A stretch of DNA of 64,000 nt from Chalara sp. BL73 (Eukaryota > Ascomycota > Leotiomycetes > Helotiales): NCBI GenBank assembly GCA_918026815.1, contig CAKJVC010000001.1:310001-374000 (forward strand), read 5' to 3'. The translations under genes and the position numbers were made by a program. Below are positions 57,802 through 64,000 of this stretch, piece by piece. The stretch's first letter is position 1; each line of letters begins with the position of its first letter. Under the pieces are notes generated by a model that did not search any database, was not told the origin of the DNA, and was given only the letters and a program-made list of their open reading frames with translations.

Positions 57802-59780
57802 CTTGTTCTGGTGTTGATATTGTGCTTGCCCAAGTTGTCACGGAATGCTTCACGGATGTTGATGGATGCGTGTTTGGCAAGGCTGTCTAGTCGCCCATAC
57901 AGCCACTATGAGAAACTTTTATGCCTCCGAAGCCAATGCCTACGGTAATTCTCCTGACCGAAACCGCCTTATTCTTCTGCCAGTGGTTAGATTCTCCAAG
58001 CTAATAAACAGTGGCTTTGATTGTCTGAAGTTGCAACTAAGAGGCCATTGTATTCATGATCACGTCTGTTTCACGCAATCGCGCCGCTCGATACATATAT
58101 AGGACTTGGTTTACACCACCCTCGAGAACTTTCTATCCCTTCCCCCAAACCCTCTCTTCAGTCCCATCTCTTTCTTTCTCTGTATCTCTTTCCTTTTTTC
58201 TCCCAGTTCCAATTTCCTTTCTTTCTCCCTCCTTTCGCCTCATAGCATCGCGGCAAGCACTAGGTGGCACTTCTATCCTTACCGGTTTTTTTTTGGTTTT
58301 TTTTTCGCTCGCAGGCCTCTCTATTCCCTCATTTTTCGCCTCACTCTTCACGCCGTATTTCCTCATCTTCTCATGCGATAGTCTTTGGCAACATCCCCAA
58401 TAATGTGTTTCAAAGATCGTAATTTCTATACCGTTAGATGTGATCCCATGATATGCAACGTTATCTGAACATACTTGAGGCGTCTTGGAAAACTGTTGCC
58501 ATTTTAAAGGACTGGATCTGTATTACCGGCCCCGAGATGAGTGATTCTTTGCTTTTCAACTTACGTGATAATGGTTTGCCGCGGCAGCCTGGGATTTGAT
58601 CAAGGCAGGGTCAGTTTACTTCACTTAGGTTGGTCAAAGAACGAAAGCGGTGGAAGGCCAATCTCCAATTTGGCTCTCAATTCTGAACACATTGGTACAC
58701 CATCACTTTCGCTCTTTGTGCTTGTATAGTTCTCTGAAGTCTACTATTGTCTGTATTAAATATTTTCGATCACGGCCCTGCATCGACATGGGCAATTAAG
58801 ATGCTCTTTTTGAGGACTTTTTAACCATTGCCGAATTTCTCAGCTGTGTTTTGTAGGATTCAGAGAAGCGAGGTGACTGCCCATTGTTTAAGTAAAGATG
58901 CATGCAATTTCTACCAAGAATCTGTTGTCACTGGTCGACAATGGATTTCAAGACGTAGCATTGCGATTTTCGTTGGCATCATAAGATTTCGCTTGAAACG
59001 CCTGGCCAGGTCAAAATTTGCAGAGCATAAGTCTTGTGGCCCAGAAATCTAATTCAACTATACGATCCAGCCAAAATTATAGTCTGTCCTCAATGTATCC
59101 CAGGATCACGAATTCTACATAATATTCTAGAGTTGCTTGTTGTCAGGGGCTTTAGCGAGCAATCCGAGTCTCGTGACTGACAGTAAACGAGAAATCACAT
59201 CACAATTCTACTTGACAGGTACGTAAATGCTATTAACGAGATAGAACATGTTGTTTTCTAGTCTTATTACTATGGATAAATTGTATGGTTCTATTCATGA
59301 GATTTAGGACAAATACTCATTCAGGTGAGACTCTACCTGGGTGGGTGCATTTAAGGTTGATCTTTATTTTGGCCTGAATCGTAATCTAAGGAGCGAGCAG
59401 ACTGCAAAAACAAGCTAAATGCGTCACCTCCCAGAGAGGGGTAGCAACCGGTATCCGAATTCCGAGCAACCACTGTCATTACATTCCGAGTTCGAAGATA
59501 TGTGTAGGCCATAATATCACGGGCAGCATGCAAAGACCGAGCGTCTTATTGAGATCGTCAACAATCACCAACGTCTACTGAGGCTGGCGCCTCTTTCACT
59601 CAAGCGTGCCGATATGCCTCAAGAATGGCTTCCCTGATGCCATCGAATACCGTTTCGGCGAAGAACAGACCAAGGCCATTGTTCGAACAACCCGCCTATC
59701 ATCGCAAAGACTATTGTCTCTCCGTAATCTAGCTTCCGCCTCATAAACACGTCGATATTCGTCCGCCAATAGCAACACCC
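57802..59780. other. Intergenic with a long pyrimidine tract
   Basis: Holds the upstream region of the Arg-rich gene, a C/T-dominated stretch (58129-58240, followed by T9GGT10 near 58286-58308) and AT-rich sequence. No gene is supported. Confidence 0.45.
58129..58310 (+). repeat. Polypyrimidine tract
   Basis: Over about 110 nt the plus strand is almost only C and T, with CTTTC/TCTCT units, and is followed by two T runs. Such tracts are common near fungal transcription starts, but no plus-strand gene follows within 1 kb. Confidence 0.5.
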
Positions 59781-60650
59781 TTCTGGCGGACTTCGAATGC
59801 GGGACTCAGCTCCCTCGATTGGCTACATCTCGAGCTCTTGCATGACACGTTTTTCCATCTGGACATACATTTTCTATTCAACTCATGGCAAGAAAATCTC
59901 AAACCGATACAGACGCTAGGCTCTCTCAAGCAGTATCAGATAGTGGCCTCGCGTGGACTGAACCTTCTCTGTGCCTTGTTGCGGACACGACTTGCCATCG
60001 GCAATTTCTCTATTCGGCTTTCACAACGCACTCTGTACCAAGGCTTGTACTCTTTGCGGCGAACTCATCTCTCTCATAAAATAAAAACAATTATGTTTCA
60101 AATATGTCCAGAAAACTCTGGAATCCAAGCACAAACTCTTGCCGCTGTTCCGAAGCAATTCCACTTGACTAAGATCGAGCTAGGCCATCTAAGGTCACTC
60201 AAGATGTTGCCTGGAATATATATTCGATGAAGGAATCGGTACACAACTCCCGAATTGGGATTGTTTCTGTTCATCAGACTATTTTGGTTTGCATACAGCA
60301 ACCGCATGCACTGGCGCAAACCCAATTAGCGAACCCAGAGCAAAATGAAAAAATTCAATATTATGGTGTCTTGCGTGTATCCTTATTACAATAAACGAAC
60401 TGGCAAAGTCGAACACGGAATGTCGTGTGTCGGGTGTCAGCTTGCTCTCGGAAAAAACATCATCAGCTCCAGAATCGGCATTCGAGGCTCGAGAGAAAGT
60501 ATATACGCAAGATGGCCTTTAAAACATTTTTAATAGTGGGAACAAGCGCAGCTCCTGTAGAGGTCCAATGGCGAAGGTAAAATCCAACCGAGCTACCAGA
60601 GGCTGCTTAGAGAGGGGGCTTCTTCAACAAGAGAGAATGACGAGGATGTG
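59781..60650 (+). pseudogene. Decayed F-box family gene
   Basis: Reading across frames gives the order of a widespread ascomycete F-box family. Near 59800 LDWLHLELLHDTFFHLDIH corresponds to the F-box helix. Then come LKQYQIVASRGLNLLCALLR, a Cys-pair region (TLYQGLYSLRR in one frame, TLCGELISLI in another, then QLCFKYVQKTLE), HLRSLKMLPGIY, and about 60400 RTGKVEHGMSCVGCQLALGK, like the C-terminal Cys segment of these proteins. Stops and frame changes occur repeatedly, for example around 60080-60240 and 60300-60345, and no credible ATG precedes the F-box. Substitution stops plus indels mean real decay, not a single read error. Intact relatives usually bind Skp1 through the F-box. Confidence 0.55.
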
Positions 60651-60691
60651 AAATCTGCTCGCCGAAATATTGCAGCCAGGCAGCCTCTTCC

Positions 60692-61856
60692 CTACATAAC
60701 ACTGCAACATGAGGACTTCTTCACCTCTTTCAATTCCCAACCTGAATACCTTCGAAATACCGATAAATTATCCTCCCTTTCGTACATATTTGCTCTCTGA
60801 ACTTGGTCCTGGTCGTAGGAATTCTTCAGACGTCCAGCTCCATGCTGGATCAACCACTCCACCGCGGCCGGATCTCCAGACTCTGCGGCCATATGCAACG
60901 GAGTCTCGCACAGGGGCCTCATCTCTTGCTGACCCCGAACGTCGATATGTGACGTTGGTGGTGATGGCATCCAATTGATGTCGTCCACGCGGTGTTTGAA
61001 GCAGACCTCAAGACATTTCACGCCATTCAATTTGCGCCCGGCCGCAAGCTTCAGTAGCATATGGCGTTTTGAAGGTTCTTCGGGCGTGTATATGGGGAGA
61101 AGGTACTCCAGCATGGCAACTTCTCCCACCGTGACAGCGGTATACAGCGCCGATTCGTCTATTCCGACGCCACGCTCAGCGAGGACATCTAGCAGCTGAA
61201 TTCCCGTCTTGATGTCGGAGCTCGAGGCCGCCCATTGTTGCATGTATCCTCGCGGTTGTGCCCAACCGGTCTTGATCAAGTCAATGTATAGTTCACAGCC
61301 ATTGCTGATCAGGCCGTCCAAGGCTGCGGGTCCAACGGCTCTGGTCTGACCAAAATTTCGAAGGGTTTGCCTTAGAGGTTCTTTGGGCGGGCTGAACAAG
61401 AGGTGAAAGGTTGAACCCGGAGGGGCATCAAAAATCATCTCTCTCACCAGATTCCGATTCCCGTGCTCAAGAGCCACGTAAACAAGAAGTTGATAAAAGA
61501 GTGGTACCACGAGAACCGAGGCGCTCTGGTTCATTGCCCGCAATCCTGCCAATGTAGCAGCCTTGATGCCGAGTAGCATCTTAACCAGTGTCTCTTCAGC
61601 ATCTGTATCTTCTCCTAAGGACAGCTTGGAATCTCTCTGTAGCATGCAGACATGAACTGCTGCAGTCACGGCGTCTCGGCCCATCCAGTACATCGCTCTT
61701 TCCTCGTCGATTTCGTCGTCGTAGGGACGGTGTCGTGCCCCGTGCCCCAGCGAACACGTGACTGAGGGCATTCCGTATGTGCTCCTCGAAGGAAATCGTG
61801 TCGTTCTCATAAGCACTCGCACTTTGGTAGAAACATAGCGACGCTTGGGCGGACAT
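60692..61856 (-). CDS. Ankyrin-repeat protein with C-terminal CaaX box; frame broken near N-terminus
   Basis: ATG 61856 opens MSAQASLCFYQSASAYENDT and then HIRNALSHVFAG. The frame changes near 61738-61748 and continues as RHRPYDDEIDEERAMYWMGR to the stop at 60692. The break coincides with a tandem GGGGCAC GGGGCAC; removing one 7-nt copy restores a single frame of about 385 residues, so the lesion looks like a slippage duplication. The rest is helical, with degenerate ankyrin-like units (ALYTAVTVGEVAMLEYLLPI) and one clear unit TPLHMAAESGDPAAVEWLIQ near the C-terminus. The protein ends VKKSSCCSVM: a CaaX prenylation motif (CSVM, Met favouring farnesyl) with a neighbouring Cys and Lys pair, implying membrane attachment. 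If the duplication is real, a shorter protein could start at the Met in RAMYWMG. I do not recognise a named family. Confidence 0.7.
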
Positions 61857-64000
61857 GATAGGTGTCTGGCTTCCAGGGAGACAACAAGCTAAGAGCAAGG
61901 GTAATCTGATCAGGTTCAAACTCCACCTCTTGGTAGGGCTGACTTACCCCGGTATCCTACCTTTGACATGGGTCAGCAACACCAGGCCAACATTTTGAGG
62001 CGAAATACTGCAAGAATATCCTGAACTTTTAATTAAACAAATAACGGCAAAGAACATTTATTTAACTGTGCAAGAGACGCCTTTGCAGTTATAGGATTAC
62101 ATTTATGTTTTAGCCTGCTAACTCGTTTGATCTAAATCTCATAAAAACTATTTGGAAAAAATATATATACAAAAGTCTACTTTAAAGTTCATAAGTCATA
62201 TAGAGAGTCAAGATCTGTTGTTTAAGGAGCTTAAGAATCAGCTACCTATGTTACAATTTAAGAGATAATAGTAGTGTAAGTGACAAATACATAAAAGTTA
62301 TTCTAGAAAATTGAGGCTATGCAAAATACTAGCAATTTACTCATAGCGGTGCTGGGTATACATTTAGCGAATACGCAGAGTTAGAAGAGCGGCTTGGCAG
62401 TATCGGTCGTCTCAGTACAAGATCCTTATCTCGGATCGAGCCTGTCAACATAGTCGGTATTCTTGGCCGTCTGGAGAATCTCTGCTCTGTTCTCCAACTT
62501 TGACATGGGTCGTTTGATGGAGGTCTACAGCCTTCTGCCACCTGTCCCTGTACAGCAAGATGTTAGGCCGCTGCTCCCCAGCGGTCGCCCTGTAGCCGAA
62601 AAAGTATACATTCTATCCTGACCTCACCGTGGCCAACATTTATCAGATTTCGAGCCATGCCATCCGCGTACTCCCATGACTGACCTCGAACCTGGATCCA
62701 CTGGTGCGCAGCTTTAGAAAGAAATCCTGTTAAAATTCGCGTGATAAGGTCTATGATATCCTGGGCGTAGTTGACAATCCGAGAAAATCTGATCTGAGAA
62801 TCGATTATTCTCTTAGTTCTGCGTACCTTAATGAATGAGAGCTTTGCGCTGCAAAACCGGCCTCGGATTTAACTTAAAGGAGTACGGCTTGAAGGCAGTT
62901 ATATTCACTTATGCATCCAGTTGCGCTCTGCTCTCGAAACTGCTTCGCGTCTCTAGCCGCGAAGAAGATGAATGAATTTATCGCAGTTTGTTCCTTCGGC
63001 CTTCATCGTGCCTTCCTGGACAGTTGGAAGAGACTTCAAAAACAATGCTATAGGGACTCTTTAGGACTAACTTGAAAATTTAACTAAAAAGATCAAGCCA
63101 GCACCTTCGTTAGATGGCATAAACCAGTTTGACAACTTCCAGCGAAGCTTGCGTTGATAGAGAATGTTGGGCCTTTAGCTAAGCCGAGCATGAGCTGCGC
63201 CTGAATAAAAGCGGCGAGGAACCACGAGACCAATAAGTGTGGGAAGAGAACTCATTTTGGAACAGTATATCACTGACCAGATCAACTAATAAGTACTGAA
63301 GCCATATTAAACGTCCGGCCTCAACAGAAGGACTGGCCAAGGCTTAGGATATCGCGATTGCAACCCCGCTCTGCCCCTCAGTTTCGGCTTGGGCCAGCAT
63401 AGACCTTGGCAAGTAAACACATGGGCGAATCTCAAGTCTAGCCTGCTTCTTGCCCTGTGTAGAGGAGTCGCGACTTGCGAACTATTACATGTAGAGAATT
63501 TTAATTTTGCGCAAATACTTTACTAAAACAGTAGCTCAATGCAATAACGCATGCTTTAATAATCAAGTATTTGTTTCTGGCATACGGGTTAATTGAAATA
63601 CTTGAAATATCTCGATTTATGATTGCCGAGATTTTAAATAACACAAGTTGTTTTAATTCGAATATAATCCCTCAATCGTTGTAGCTTGTTGCTGTCAAAA
63701 TTTCATATCTGTCCAAGCCATAATTGCGATTGCGGCTGCGCGATGTGGGAGCTACCTGATGACGCAAATGCTTTCTGAAATGTAGATTGTAAAAAGAACG
63801 TGCTGTAATAACATTGATACAAGTGGTAAATAACCAAAAGTAGAGTGAAAGAACCAAGGCCGGTTCCCAAGAAAGCAAATTGCATCAAATTATACAAGAA
63901 TAGACGGTCCAAATACAATCTTGCATGACGGTAATTCCAATACACGAAAATAAAACAAAGGTGAAACATCAGAGAATACTTTAGACTTCTCTAGCATAGA
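61857..64000. other. AT-rich gene-free right end
   Basis: No gene is supported. The stretch 62000-62350 is very rich in A/T and TA steps, as seen in decayed repeats. Two overlapping hydrophobic minus-strand frames at 63672-63969 have no family likeness. If this is an old transposon, too little coding sequence remains to name it. Confidence 0.4.

Noticed and set aside
63672..63969. Two overlapping hydrophobic minus-strand frames
   Set aside because: They overlap in different frames and reflect AT-rich composition; neither has a recognisable motif.

Overview
This is a piece of nuclear chromosome from a filamentous ascomycete fungus. The signs are short spliceosomal introns (mostly 41-61 nt) with CTAAC/CTGAC-like branch sites, a HET-NACHT-ankyrin NLR, a Clr5-domain protein, a Zn2Cys6 regulator, a BtgC-type GH17 enzyme, a PIR cell-wall protein and an X325 copper protein. 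Several gene families would fit a Leotiomycete, but that placement is inference. I can support about 20 genes plus several broken ones. Gene-poor, AT-richer stretches separate them (27.2-30.5, 31.6-36.3, 57.8-59.8 and 61.9-64.0 kb).

Left part (1-14 kb): an interrupted Bor1-type anion transporter (1.1-2.9 kb) is followed by a compact carbohydrate block. It holds a GH13 alpha-glucosidase (minus), a heavily broken GH32 fructosidase (minus), an MFS sugar transporter (plus) and a Zn2Cys6 regulator (plus). The layout suggests an inducible maltose/sucrose-type uptake and hydrolysis module in which the fructosidase has decayed.

Middle (14-31.6 kb): a Tc1/mariner-like transposase tail, a Mam3/CNNM-like membrane protein, an F-box-like remnant, a Clr5-TPR protein, an RTA1-like membrane protein, pyruvate dehydrogenase E1 beta, a small C2H2 zinc-finger gene divergent from an Mcp1-like (DUF1691) gene, and a GPI-type cell-wall protein with PIR repeats.

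Right part (36-62 kb): an unrecognised 784-residue protein built around four diverged copies of a 64-74-residue unit; an Rqc2/NEMF-like gene with one frameshift and one in-frame stop; a HET-NACHT-ankyrin NLR whose only in-frame stop lies in a predicted 93-nt intron; an X325 LPMO-like protein; an SRR1-like gene; an isochorismatase-family hydrolase; a membrane-anchored BtgC-like GH17 glucanase; an Arg-rich disordered protein; a decayed F-box gene; and an ankyrin protein ending in a CaaX box.

Two themes recur. One is cell wall and surface biology (PIR protein, GH17, X325, RTA1). The other is small indels, often in short repeats, that break otherwise well-kept genes; these need raw-read support before being called biological. 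The best candidates for something undescribed are the four-repeat protein and the intron-gated NLR.
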